Source: a bacterium
Lineage (GTDB): Bacteria > Patescibacteria > Microgenomatia > Levybacterales > UBA12049
NCBI GenBank assembly: GCA_021777565.1
Contig: JAJYDJ010000003.1
Location: 85,208-149,207, forward strand
DNA length: 64,000 bases
Direction: 5' to 3'
The notes beneath the pieces were generated by a model. The model made no database searches. It was not told the origin of the DNA and saw only the letters and a program-made list of their open reading frames with translations. Both the position numbers and the translations under genes were made by a program. Positions 35,462 through 43,451 of this stretch are shown here, piece by piece (position 1 is the first letter of the stretch; each line of letters opens with the position of its first letter).

Positions 35462-37204
35462 ATGCAGTCACCAACCCTTCTCAAAAATCTCAATGATTTG
35501 AAGATAACGCCAAATCTTACTGAGTACGTATCTCAAAGCCAACCGCAATGGGACAGTCTCGCGAAAGACATCCCATCCTTCTCTGAGGGGATAAAACATA
35601 TTACCTATCACTGTCTAGACTTTCACCTGATGCAAAGCACGAAGGATAAGGAGGCACTGCTTTTCTGGAATAAAGAAGATATGAAGGAAAGCTATACGTA
35701 TGCCGATCTCGCAACACTCTCAAACAAATTTGCACACGTGCTATCCACGCAAGAAGTAGTGAAAGGCGATAGAGTATGTATTTTTCTTCCAACGATTCCA
35801 GAGCGTCTCGTGACCTTCCTTGGGACACTCAGAACAGGTGCTATCGTACTCCCACTTTTTGCCGCGTTTCAAGAGATGGCACTTCTTGACAGGCTGAAAG
35901 ATAGTGAAGCGAAAGTCGTTGTCACAACACATGAGTTATATCCTCGCATCCACAAAATCATGCACAATCTCCCACATCTCAAGAAAATTATTATTATCCA
36001 GAGAGGCTCTTTTGAGATGCCAACTGGGGATCAGATTGTATCCTACAACGAATATATGGCAGAGGCGCCAGATGTCTATATCTCTCCCGAGATTTTACCC
36101 ACTGATCCGGCATTTATGCTCTATACGTCCGGGACCACTGGCAAGCCAAAAGGTATTATACACACACACAAAGATGTGATCGGGGCAGCGGTGACAAGTA
36201 AGTATGTTCTTGACCTGCATGAGGATGATATCTACTGGTGCACTGCGGACCTTGGATGGGTCACAGGAGTTGTGTACGGAGTTATTGGGCCCCTCACACT
36301 GGGTGTGACGACTGTGGGCTACGAAGGGAGATTCTCTGCAACCAATTGGTATAGTGTCCTGGAGAAAAGTAATGTCAGTGTCTGGTATACCGCACCAACT
36401 GCTATTCGCATGCTTATGGGGTCAGAGACCACTCCAAGCGACTATCACTTCCCTGCACTACGTCTTCTGGCAAGTGTTGGTGAGCCACTTAATCCTGAAG
36501 GCATTTGGTGGGGGCTTGAGAAGTTTGGCCTCCCTTTTCACGATACATGGTGGCAAACAGAGTTAGGGTGTATCTGTATCACCAATTTCGCCTCTATGGA
36601 CATCAAACCAGGCTCCATGGGCAAACCTTTCCCAGGCATCAAAGCAGCCATTCTCGATGATGACGGAGAAGTACTTCCCACAGGACAGGAGGGCATGCTT
36701 GCTCTGGATAAGACAACTATTCAGCCACTTATGGATGCTATTTGGAAAAATTCTGAGAAGTACCAGTCTTACTTCCATAACAATTGGTATCTGTCCGGGG
36801 ACAGAGCCTATCAAGATGAAGACGGATATTTCTGGTTTGTGGGACGAGCGGACGATATTATTAACACGAGCGGAGAACGCGTTGGGCCTTTTGAAGTTGA
36901 GAGCGCGCTGGTTGCACATCCTGATGTCGTAGAAGCAGGTGTTATCGGATATCCTGATGAACTGCGTGGAGAGATTGTGATGGCATGTGTTGTTCTTAAG
37001 CCAAATATCACCCCATCAGATGAGTTGATAAAAGACATTGAAATATTTGTGAAGCAACATCTTTCAGGGTATGCATACCCAAGAAAAATAGTATTTGTTG
37101 ATAAACTTCCAAAAACACGCAGTGGCAAAATCATGAGACGAGTACTCAAGGCTCGTGTACTAGGACTTCCTGAGGGAGATACTTCTACGCTTGAGGAGTA
37201 TTAA
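35462..37204 (+). CDS. Acetyl-CoA synthetase-like acyl-CoA ligase
   Basis: The 580-residue protein is an AMP-forming ligase of the acetyl-CoA synthetase group. It has the P-loop-like YTSGTTGKPKGIIHTH, the DTWWQTE motif characteristic of ACS, YLSGDRAYQDEDGYFWFVGRADD, and near the end KTRSGKIMRR with the catalytic Lys. It is shorter than typical ACS (about 650). It makes acetyl-CoA from acetate, CoA and ATP. Immediately downstream are aclB and aclA, whose reaction releases acetyl-CoA from citrate, so acetyl-CoA supply seems to be the common theme. Confidence 0.85.
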   Translation: MQSPTLLKNLNDLKITPNLTEYVSQSQPQWDSLAKDIPSFSEGIKHITYHCLDFHLMQSTKDKEALLFWNKEDMKESYTYADLATLSNKFAHVLSTQEVVKGDRVCIFLPTIPERLVTFLGTLRTGAIVLPLFAAFQEMALLDRLKDSEAKVVVTTHELYPRIHKIMHNLPHLKKIIIIQRGSFEMPTGDQIVSYNEYMAEAPDVYISPEILPTDPAFMLYTSGTTGKPKGIIHTHKDVIGAAVTSKYVLDLHEDDIYWCTADLGWVTGVVYGVIGPLTLGVTTVGYEGRFSATNWYSVLEKSNVSVWYTAPTAIRMLMGSETTPSDYHFPALRLLASVGEPLNPEGIWWGLEKFGLPFHDTWWQTELGCICITNFASMDIKPGSMGKPFPGIKAAILDDDGEVLPTGQEGMLALDKTTIQPLMDAIWKNSEKYQSYFHNNWYLSGDRAYQDEDGYFWFVGRADDIINTSGERVGPFEVESALVAHPDVVEAGVIGYPDELRGEIVMACVVLKPNITPSDELIKDIEIFVKQHLSGYAYPRKIVFVDKLPKTRSGKIMRRVLKARVLGLPEGDTSTLEEY

Positions 37205-37230
37205 GGCCATCTGGTACACTAGGTACTGGT

Positions 37231-38394
37231 ATGGCACGTAAAAAAATTACTGAGTTTCGCGCAAAGTCTCTTTTGATCCCCAATTATCAGGGCATACGAA
37301 TCACTCCTGACAGCGATATTTCTAAGGAAGTCGCCAAACTCCAGGATACCCAGACGTATGTCGTGAAGATCGATCACGGAGTGAAAAAACGCATGAAACA
37401 AGGGCTTATTCTTCTAGATATAAAAAGGGATGCAGTACCAGATGCCATTGAGACATTGAAAGCAAAAGGATATACGAACTTTCTCATTGAACCATTCCTT
37501 CGCTATAACCCCACAGAAGAAAGATATCTCAGTTTGCAGCGAGTGAGAGACGGGATCATGATCCTTTATGCGCCACAAGGTGGTATCGAGATAGAGGATC
37601 GCCCAGAAAGTCTTATCGCAGAGACTATCCATGCTCCCCAAGAGCTCGCAGCATTCGCAGAGAAGACTGGCCTTACACCCTCACTTTTACAAACTATCTA
37701 TGAAGAATTTGAAGAAAATTACTATGCATTTTTTGAGATAAACCCACTAGTCCTTCATGATGGCAAGTTCCTTCCATTAGATATCGCCTGTGAAGTCGAT
37801 GATGCGGCAGAACTTCTCGTCCATCACCGATGGAGTGCTGATGATTTTCCTATCATGACAGCAAAGACTGAAGAGGAAGAAAATATTGATATCCTTAAAA
37901 CTAAAAGTGCTGCATCATTTTCATTTGTGCCACTTAATTTAAATGGTAGTATCTTTATGCTCCTCTCTGGAGGAGGAGTAAGTATTGTCCTTGCAGATGA
38001 AGTATATAATTTAGGATATGGAAAAGAATTGGCAAATTATGGAGAATACAGTGGAAATCCCAATGCAGAAGAGACATATTTATATACAAAAAATGTATTA
38101 CAACTTTTACTCAAATCAACCGCTACAAAAAAAGTTTTACTTATTGGCGGCGGGGTAGCAAATTTCACTGATATCGCCAAAACATTTACCGGAGTCATTC
38201 ATGCGCTCAGTGAAGTAGCTGATCAGATGCAACAACAACATGTTACTGTATTTGTTCGTCGAGGAGGACCCAATCAGGCAGAAGGGCTTGCCAAGATGCA
38301 TAATTTTCTACAAGAAAATAATTTACTTGGCGCCGTGTGTGGACCAGACACACCGCTACCAGATATCGTTGCCCAAATGGTCAAAACAATATGA
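37231..38394 (+). CDS. aclB: ATP-citrate lyase, small (ATP-grasp) subunit
   Basis: The 387-residue protein corresponds to the N-terminal part of eukaryotic ACLY: an ATP-grasp region beginning ARKKITEFRAKSLL, the FFEINPLVL segment and the C-terminal CoA-ligase-like domain with FMLLSGGGVSIVLADEVYNLG, GEYSGNPNAEETYLYT and VLLIGGGVANFTDIAKTF. With AclA it activates citrate to citryl-CoA using ATP. The next gene starts in an ATGA overlap, as for subunits of one complex. Succinyl-CoA synthetase beta subunits are related but lack the ACLY-specific blocks seen here. Confidence 0.88.
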   Translation: MARKKITEFRAKSLLIPNYQGIRITPDSDISKEVAKLQDTQTYVVKIDHGVKKRMKQGLILLDIKRDAVPDAIETLKAKGYTNFLIEPFLRYNPTEERYLSLQRVRDGIMILYAPQGGIEIEDRPESLIAETIHAPQELAAFAEKTGLTPSLLQTIYEEFEENYYAFFEINPLVLHDGKFLPLDIACEVDDAAELLVHHRWSADDFPIMTAKTEEEENIDILKTKSAASFSFVPLNLNGSIFMLLSGGGVSIVLADEVYNLGYGKELANYGEYSGNPNAEETYLYTKNVLQLLLKSTATKKVLLIGGGVANFTDIAKTFTGVIHALSEVADQMQQQHVTVFVRRGGPNQAEGLAKMHNFLQENNLLGAVCGPDTPLPDIVAQMVKTI

Positions 38395-40175
38395 TCGATA
38401 TACAAACATTACGAAATACTCCTCACACGATTATTGCAATTGGGACGTACCCTGCGATTATCCAAGCCATGATTGATTTCGATTTTCTCTCAGGCAAAGA
38501 TAAACCAAGTATTGCTCTTATCCTTGCAGAAGGACGTAACCACGAGCGGTACTTCTGGGGCAAAGAAGAAATTCTTATTCCTGTCGTTCATGAAGTCCAT
38601 AGTATCCCAGATTCACTGCAAAAACAGATAACATTCTTTGTCAATTTTTCCTCAGGCAGACGAACCAAAGACACAACTCTTGAGATTCTTGATGCACTTC
38701 CCGGGCTTATCGGCGGTGCACTTTTTGCAGAGAAAGTACCTGAGAAACATAGTCTTCGTATGTATGCACATGCCAAGAAGTTAGGAAAGTTCATTGTCGG
38801 ACCCGCAAGTATTGGGTTGTTACTCCCAGGGAGTGTAAAACTTGGAGCCATTGGAGGTACTGATGCACGGCAGCTTATCAGTGCTGACGTATTCCAGAGA
38901 GGATCTGTTGCTGTCCTTTCAGCATCAGGGGGCATGACAAATGAGCTTATTAATGCCGTCACCAGAAGTAACAAGCGCATCTCATTTTCTCTTGCCTTTG
39001 GTGGAGAAAGATTCCCCGTGACGACTCCAACCGAAGCGTTCTTGGCAGCAGAAAAAGATCTAGAGACCAAAACCATCATTTATTTTGGTGAACTTGGCGG
39101 AAGCGATGAATACGATCTTGCACAACTCATGCAGTCTGGTAGTATTACCAAACCAATCCTCTGCTACATCGCAGGCAGCGTTGCTGAGATGTTTGATACT
39201 CCTCCACAGTTTGGTCACGCAAAGGCACTCGCTCAGTCCAAAGACGAAACCGCACGTGGGAAAAGAGACATGCTTGAAAAAGCCGGCGCACAGGTTGCAG
39301 AGTCTTTTACCGAGTTTCTTTCAATGATCAATGCGCTCCCTGTCGATCAATTTGAAGAAAAATCATATGCGCATGCCCTGCAACTTTTTGCGTCCCGACA
39401 TGAGGCATTGATTACTTCTTCTATATCCGGCGATGCCAACGGCGTCACCGGATTGCTGCATGAAGATTTACTTTCTTTCGTGCAAAAGAGATCATTTGCC
39501 GGAATTGTTTGTTCACTTTTCTTAGGAAGAAATGAGGTCTCACCTGAACTAGAAGAGTTTGTCGATTTTGTCCTGAGATTATTGGTTGATCATGGACCAA
39601 ATGTAAGTGGTGCTATGAATACGATCGTTACGGCTCGTGCAGGACGTGATATTGTTTCGTCTCTTGTTTCAGGACTGCTGACTATTGGTCCTCGTTTTGG
39701 TGGCGCTATCAATCAGGCTGCAGAAAACCTTTTATTAGGCGTCACCACCGGACAAGACGCCGCAGATTTTGTAGAATCATTTGCATCCACCAGACAATAC
39801 ATTGCTGGCATTGGTCATAAAAAATATCGTAGTGATCTTCCTGATCCACGGGTAAAGGCACTGAAAGCATTTGGCGAGAAGTTGGAACAAAAACGTTTCC
39901 TGCAATACGCACTCGCGATTGAAAAAATTACAACCCAAAAGAAAGGGAATCTTATTCTCAATGTTGATGGCGCAATTGCTGCAATACTCCTTGATATCCT
40001 TTCTGAAAAAGAGCATTATAGTGATCAAGAATTACAAACTCTCGTTGAAAGTGAATTCTTCAATGCCTTCTTTATTCTTTCCCGATCGGTCGGATTTTTG
40101 GCACATTTCCTTGATCAAAAGCGCATTGATGAGGGCATATTTAGGCTTCCTGATGATTTGATTCTTCACATCTAA
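38391..40175 (+). CDS. aclA: ATP-citrate lyase, large subunit with citrate-synthase-like domain
   Basis: The 594-residue protein has a CoA-binding/ligase half with QFGHAKA (phospho-His at 276; EIGG-like LGGSDEYD upstream) and a C-terminal citryl-CoA lyase half resembling citrate synthase: HGPNVSGAMNTIVTARAG, LTIGPRFGGAI, GIGHKKYR (His476), LILNVDG (Asp526) and FLAHFLDQKR. Citrate plus CoA and ATP gives acetyl-CoA and oxaloacetate. In other ATP-citrate lyases the SGAMNT position reads SGAHNT; here Met409 replaces that His. The start at 38391 overlaps aclB by 4 nt; the longer frame at 38337 lies within aclB. Confidence 0.88.
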   Translation: MIDIQTLRNTPHTIIAIGTYPAIIQAMIDFDFLSGKDKPSIALILAEGRNHERYFWGKEEILIPVVHEVHSIPDSLQKQITFFVNFSSGRRTKDTTLEILDALPGLIGGALFAEKVPEKHSLRMYAHAKKLGKFIVGPASIGLLLPGSVKLGAIGGTDARQLISADVFQRGSVAVLSASGGMTNELINAVTRSNKRISFSLAFGGERFPVTTPTEAFLAAEKDLETKTIIYFGELGGSDEYDLAQLMQSGSITKPILCYIAGSVAEMFDTPPQFGHAKALAQSKDETARGKRDMLEKAGAQVAESFTEFLSMINALPVDQFEEKSYAHALQLFASRHEALITSSISGDANGVTGLLHEDLLSFVQKRSFAGIVCSLFLGRNEVSPELEEFVDFVLRLLVDHGPNVSGAMNTIVTARAGRDIVSSLVSGLLTIGPRFGGAINQAAENLLLGVTTGQDAADFVESFASTRQYIAGIGHKKYRSDLPDPRVKALKAFGEKLEQKRFLQYALAIEKITTQKKGNLILNVDGAIAAILLDILSEKEHYSDQELQTLVESEFFNAFFILSRSVGFLAHFLDQKRIDEGIFRLPDDLILHI

Positions 40176-40176
40176 T

Positions 40177-40398
40177 TTATTTCTCAGCGAAATTCACTTG
40201 ATGTTTTCTTTGTAAAAGGTCGCGGGCTATAGATTGTAATTCCTTCACCATTTGGATTTGTACCTCACCTCGTACTTTTTCAATTTGAAACGTATTGGCC
40301 GCGTAAAAAATGTGAAGTAATACTTCAACATCTTTCCCTTTGGCGATACGGTAGGTCGCTTTTTCAAACAAAAATGTATCAATATATGTTACCTTCAT
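40177..40398 (-). CDS. Small protein, unknown
   Basis: 73 residues, mixed charge, no membrane segment and no recognised family. Its stop lies 1 nt after the aclA stop on the opposite strand. It has a Shine-Dalgarno-like GAGGTG about 8 nt before the ATG at 40398, one of the few in this window, which supports it being translated. Confidence 0.45.
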   Translation of the reverse strand: MKVTYIDTFLFEKATYRIAKGKDVEVLLHIFYAANTFQIEKVRGEVQIQMVKELQSIARDLLQRKHQVNFAEK

Positions 40399-40478
40399 GC
40401 GCTCTCACCTCACTTATTACAAAACAATTCTGCTTTGCAGGAAGGTTTATTCTTGAAGCTAAAAGAAGCGACGTTTCT

Positions 40479-40504
40479 GCAAACCAACTATTTCAGTGGT
40501 TTGC
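40479..40504. repeat. Hairpin in the gap before lysS
   Basis: GCAAACCA (40479-40486) and TGGTTTGC (40497-40504) form an 8-bp stem with a 10-nt loop and no T-run. The surrounding gap (40399-40551) holds no ORF or tRNA that I can see; a second weak stem, TTCTGC/GCAGGA near 40425-40440, precedes it. A small RNA is possible but there is no promoter evidence. Confidence 0.3.
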
Positions 40505-40551
40505 GACAACAAGATAAATTGCAAAAATTCATACTCTGATAATATCCTGTC

Positions 40552-40579
40552 TTGACGTTTCTGACAAGCACGATATAAT
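40552..40579 (+). promoter_or_regulatory. Promoter of the lysS leader
   Basis: TTGACG (40552-40557), a 16-nt spacer and TATAAT (40574-40579). The predicted start near 40586 is about 4 nt before the ATG of the leader peptide. Confidence 0.75.
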
Positions 40580-40589
40580 ACAAGTACCT

Positions 40590-40637
40590 ATGACATACGT
40601 TTTCTCTGCAAAAAAGTCAAACAAGAAGAACCTCTAA
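40590..40637 (+). CDS. Lysine-rich leader peptide of lysS (15 aa)
   Basis: A 15-codon ORF reading MTYVFSAKKSNKKNL and a TAA stop. It contains two adjacent Lys pairs (AAA AAG at 40611-40616 and AAG AAG at 40623-40628) placed just before and inside RNA segment 1 of the attenuator. It sits right behind a good promoter and upstream of the lysyl-tRNA synthetase gene. Peptides of this kind act as sensors: ribosomes stall at the Lys codons if Lys-tRNA is scarce. No ribosome-binding site is visible, in line with leaderless starts elsewhere in the window. Confidence 0.75.
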   Translation: MTYVFSAKKSNKKNL

Positions 40638-40690
40638 CGAGGGCTTGTTTGCATGAATAAAAACAACGCCCTCCCCAGGAGGGTTTTTTT
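40619..40690 (+). promoter_or_regulatory. Transcription attenuator upstream of lysS
   Basis: Three competing hairpins are present. 1:2 pairs AAACAAG (40619-40625) with CTTGTTT (40644-40650) and CCTC (40631-40634) with GAGG (40639-40642). 2:3 (antiterminator) pairs GAGGGCTTGTTT (40639-40650) with AAACAA (40661-40666) and GCCCTC (40668-40673), 12 bp with one bulged C and a 10-nt loop. 3:4 (terminator) pairs CCCTCC (40669-40674) with GGAGGG (40678-40683), followed by seven Ts (40684-40690). The 2:3 and 3:4 forms share bases 40669-40673 and exclude each other. Confidence 0.8.
40669..40690 (+). terminator. Intrinsic terminator of the lysS leader
   Basis: A 6-bp all-strong stem (CCCTCC/GGAGGG) with a 3-nt loop and seven Ts; it is the 3:4 hairpin of the attenuator. 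Confidence 0.85.
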
Positions 40691-40707
40691 GTAGGGTAGA
40701 AAAGACG

Positions 40708-40713
40708 TATAAT
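40708..40713 (+). promoter_or_regulatory. lysS: Possible second, leaderless -10 box of lysS
   Basis: TATAAT ends 6 nt before the lysS ATG, the geometry seen at many genes here. Its -35 would fall in the T-run of the terminator (no clear match). If it is active, lysS would have a basal supply that escapes attenuation. Confidence 0.45.
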
Positions 40714-40719
40714 AGATAT

Positions 40720-42240
40720 ATGAAATACTGGTCAGACACATTAGCTGAAAAATTAAAAGAGAGGCACTTACCTCTGGAGGGTGTCGATGATATGAAAACA
40801 CCATCTGGTCGTGTGCACATGGGGGCGCTTCGAGGGCTGGTTATCCACGATCTCGTATATAAATCACTCCAACAAGCAGACGTACCTACGCGATATACCT
40901 ATGTATATGACGACCATGATCCTATGGATGGATTCCCAGTTTACCTTCCAGAAGAGTTTAAACAATACATGGGTATGCCACTCTACCAAATTCCTTCTCC
41001 TGGTCCAGGAGCAGAAAATTTTGCCCAATATTTTGCCAACGAATTTACAGAAGTTTTTAACAAGATCGGATGTCATCCAGAAATTATTTGGGCATCCAAA
41101 CTCTATGAAGACGGCAAAATGAATGATCTGATCCGTGTCGCTCTCGACCATGCTGATGATATACGCGAAATCTATGAAAAAATGTATAAAAAAGAGATTG
41201 CTAAACCATGGTATCCATACCAGCCGTATTGTCCACAATGTAAAAAAGTTGCGACAACTACAGTTACTGATTGGGATGGCGAACAAATTACATTTACCTG
41301 TGAAGTGAATAAAGTAAACTGGACACAAGGGTGTGGATACACAGGGAAAATGTCGCCGTTTAGTCATGGTACCGTCGTTGGAAAATTACCATGGAAAATT
41401 GAATGGCCGGCAGTCTGGAAAGTTATTGGAGTAACTGTTGAGGGAGCGGGGAAAGACCATATGTCAGCTGGTGGTTCACACGACGTCGCCAAACAAATTT
41501 CTGAGAAAGTCTTCCACTACGAAACACCATACCCTATTGCTTATGAGTGGTTTAATATTGGGGGCAAAAAAATGTCCAGTTCTAAAGGAGTTGGGACATC
41601 AGCTGCCGAAATGTTAGAGCTCCTCCCACCAGAATTGGTACGTTTCTTGATGGTACGAACTGACTACAATAAAGCAATTAATTTTGATCCATTTGGGGAT
41701 ACAATTCCAGCACTTTTTGATGAATATCAACGAGCTGCTCAGGCATATACTGACAAAAGCGATGAACTTCTTGCCCGTATGTTTGAGTTGTCACAAATTA
41801 ATGGCGTACATATGCCACCAAAACTCAGATTCTCAGTCATCGCTCAGCTGGTACAAATGCCAAATATGAAAGACTACATTGCATCAGAGGGTCTGGAATC
41901 TTGGGCGCACTATGCACGCAATTGGGTTGAAAAATATGCGCCAGAAGATGAAAAATTTAGTATCCAAGAAAGTCTGCCAGAAGCAGCAAAAAATCTCACA
42001 ACAACACAAAAAGAATTGCTTGCACGTATTGCAAAAGAACTGGATACAGACTGGGAAGCAGAAAAATTACAATTTGAAATCTATGAATGGGGCAAAGCGA
42101 TGGGGATGTCAGGGAAAGAAGTATTTAGTGCAATCTATACAGCACTTATCGGCAAAGATCACGGGCCGAAAGCAGCATGGCTTATTCTTTCACTTGAAAA
42201 AAACTTTGTACAAAAAAGATTTGAAGAAGCCGCGAAATAA
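40720..42240 (+). CDS. lysS: Lysyl-tRNA synthetase, class I
   Basis: The 506-residue enzyme is a class I LysRS (the archaeal-type form, unrelated to the class II LysRS of E. coli). The HIGH motif is HMGALRG starting at His33 and the KMSSSK loop is at 284-289. A Cys-containing insert (YCPQC near 168) resembles the zinc-binding part of the family. It charges tRNA-Lys. The upstream region contains a promoter, a Lys-rich leader peptide and an attenuator, so its synthesis appears to be tied to Lys-tRNA charging. There is no Shine-Dalgarno in front of the ATG. Confidence 0.95.
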   Translation: MKYWSDTLAEKLKERHLPLEGVDDMKTPSGRVHMGALRGLVIHDLVYKSLQQADVPTRYTYVYDDHDPMDGFPVYLPEEFKQYMGMPLYQIPSPGPGAENFAQYFANEFTEVFNKIGCHPEIIWASKLYEDGKMNDLIRVALDHADDIREIYEKMYKKEIAKPWYPYQPYCPQCKKVATTTVTDWDGEQITFTCEVNKVNWTQGCGYTGKMSPFSHGTVVGKLPWKIEWPAVWKVIGVTVEGAGKDHMSAGGSHDVAKQISEKVFHYETPYPIAYEWFNIGGKKMSSSKGVGTSAAEMLELLPPELVRFLMVRTDYNKAINFDPFGDTIPALFDEYQRAAQAYTDKSDELLARMFELSQINGVHMPPKLRFSVIAQLVQMPNMKDYIASEGLESWAHYARNWVEKYAPEDEKFSIQESLPEAAKNLTTTQKELLARIAKELDTDWEAEKLQFEIYEWGKAMGMSGKEVFSAIYTALIGKDHGPKAAWLILSLEKNFVQKRFEEAAK

Positions 42241-42243
42241 GAT

Positions 42244-43392
42244 TTATCTATTTATTGATATCCCGCGCTGTTGCAGAAACTCCTCATGAGCTGTAACAAA
42301 ATCTTTTCCATAAAGCATTGCTGCAGTCATGTGGACTCTCCAAGCATCGATGTCATCCATCGTCTGCAGTACTTCCAATGTTGTTCTGTATACTTCCTGT
42401 GATATAGCAATATGTCTTCCTACCACATCTGATCCCCTGTAATTATCTGAGGCAAGGAGATGATAATAGACATCTCCTATAAGTCCTTGCCACAATTCTA
42501 AATCAGTAAGGGTGTCTTCTCGAGGCCGCATAGTAAATCTATCATGAAAGGAAAATGGAAATTCTCGACCTCCCACCAGATCTCTATCTCTTTCTACCGA
42601 GACGCTATATCCCTCTGCTGCGAGCATGTCACCAATAGGTTCATGTGCCATCCCGCGACGAACCACAACGGCATAAATATTTGGATTCTCTCCAACAAGA
42701 GTGGTAAGACGTCGTACTAAGAGAGTATCTCTATCGAACACATTCTCGCGTGCCAGATCAAGACTACTGCGATACAGCCCGAAAGCTTCATCAAAATTTC
42801 CTGTAGCGAGATTTTGATATGACATTTTTTCTTGCCAACCAAAAAGATTTGAGACAGTTCTCTTTTCTCTTCTTCCAGCTACAAACGGATCCTCTTCCTC
42901 AACTTCCCCCCTATTACTTGCGATAATTTCATCAGTATTCCCTTCAACAACTAAAAGCAATCTCCCACCATGCATTTCGTATAAATTCGTAAGAATTGCT
43001 ATTGCCTGTGCTATTTCTGGATTTGTATGCACTGTATAGGCTCGTAGAGCGTTTCTATAATTAAGCGTATTTCCTCTTGCATCCTCTGGTGTCACATGTT
43101 GTGTTGCACAAACGAATGCCTGCAGTGGTGTAAGTGGAGTTTCCCTGTGTAGTCCTTGTGCGCTCAAACGGGTTACCTCATCGGCGACTTCTTGTGTCAT
43201 GTCTGCCATCTCTAGAACAGCAGCAACAGCCATAGGAGCTCCCTCTGGCGTACGCATATCCTCGCTTTCTCTCAAGCGTCGTGCTACTTGATCTCTCAGC
43301 TGAGTGATCCCCTCAGAATGATACGTTGGACCAAGGTCATGCACCATCGAGGAAATATCAAAGAATGGCCCTTGTTGTTCAGAATTCGACAT
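42244..43392 (-). CDS. Unknown soluble protein
   Basis: The 382-residue, mostly helical, charged protein has no signal peptide or membrane segment and no family I can name. The segment YAVVVRRGMAHEPIGDMLAAEGY has a vague likeness to the TraB/ChaN type (hydrophobic strand, G-x-x-H, then helix), which is not enough for assignment. It is a single gene, convergent with lysS (3-nt gap). A minus-strand TATAAT (43402-43407) ends 9 nt before the ATG. Confidence 0.6.
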   Translation of the reverse strand: MSNSEQQGPFFDISSMVHDLGPTYHSEGITQLRDQVARRLRESEDMRTPEGAPMAVAAVLEMADMTQEVADEVTRLSAQGLHRETPLTPLQAFVCATQHVTPEDARGNTLNYRNALRAYTVHTNPEIAQAIAILTNLYEMHGGRLLLVVEGNTDEIIASNRGEVEEEDPFVAGRREKRTVSNLFGWQEKMSYQNLATGNFDEAFGLYRSSLDLARENVFDRDTLLVRRLTTLVGENPNIYAVVVRRGMAHEPIGDMLAAEGYSVSVERDRDLVGGREFPFSFHDRFTMRPREDTLTDLELWQGLIGDVYYHLLASDNYRGSDVVGRHIAISQEVYRTTLEVLQTMDDIDAWRVHMTAAMLYGKDFVTAHEEFLQQRGISINR

Positions 43393-43451
43393 CGTGGAGA
43401 GATTATATTATAGGTTAAGAAAAAATTCAAGTAGAAGCTTGCCTTATAGCA

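Noticed and set aside
38337..38390. N-terminal extension of aclA
   Set aside because: It lies inside aclB, and ATGA overlap at 38391 is the typical subunit junction.
40590..40690. T-box or lysine riboswitch as the lysS control element
   Set aside because: The region is far too short, lacks the T-box TGG-ACC core and the L-box multi-helix junction; the leader ORF plus three hairpins explains it.
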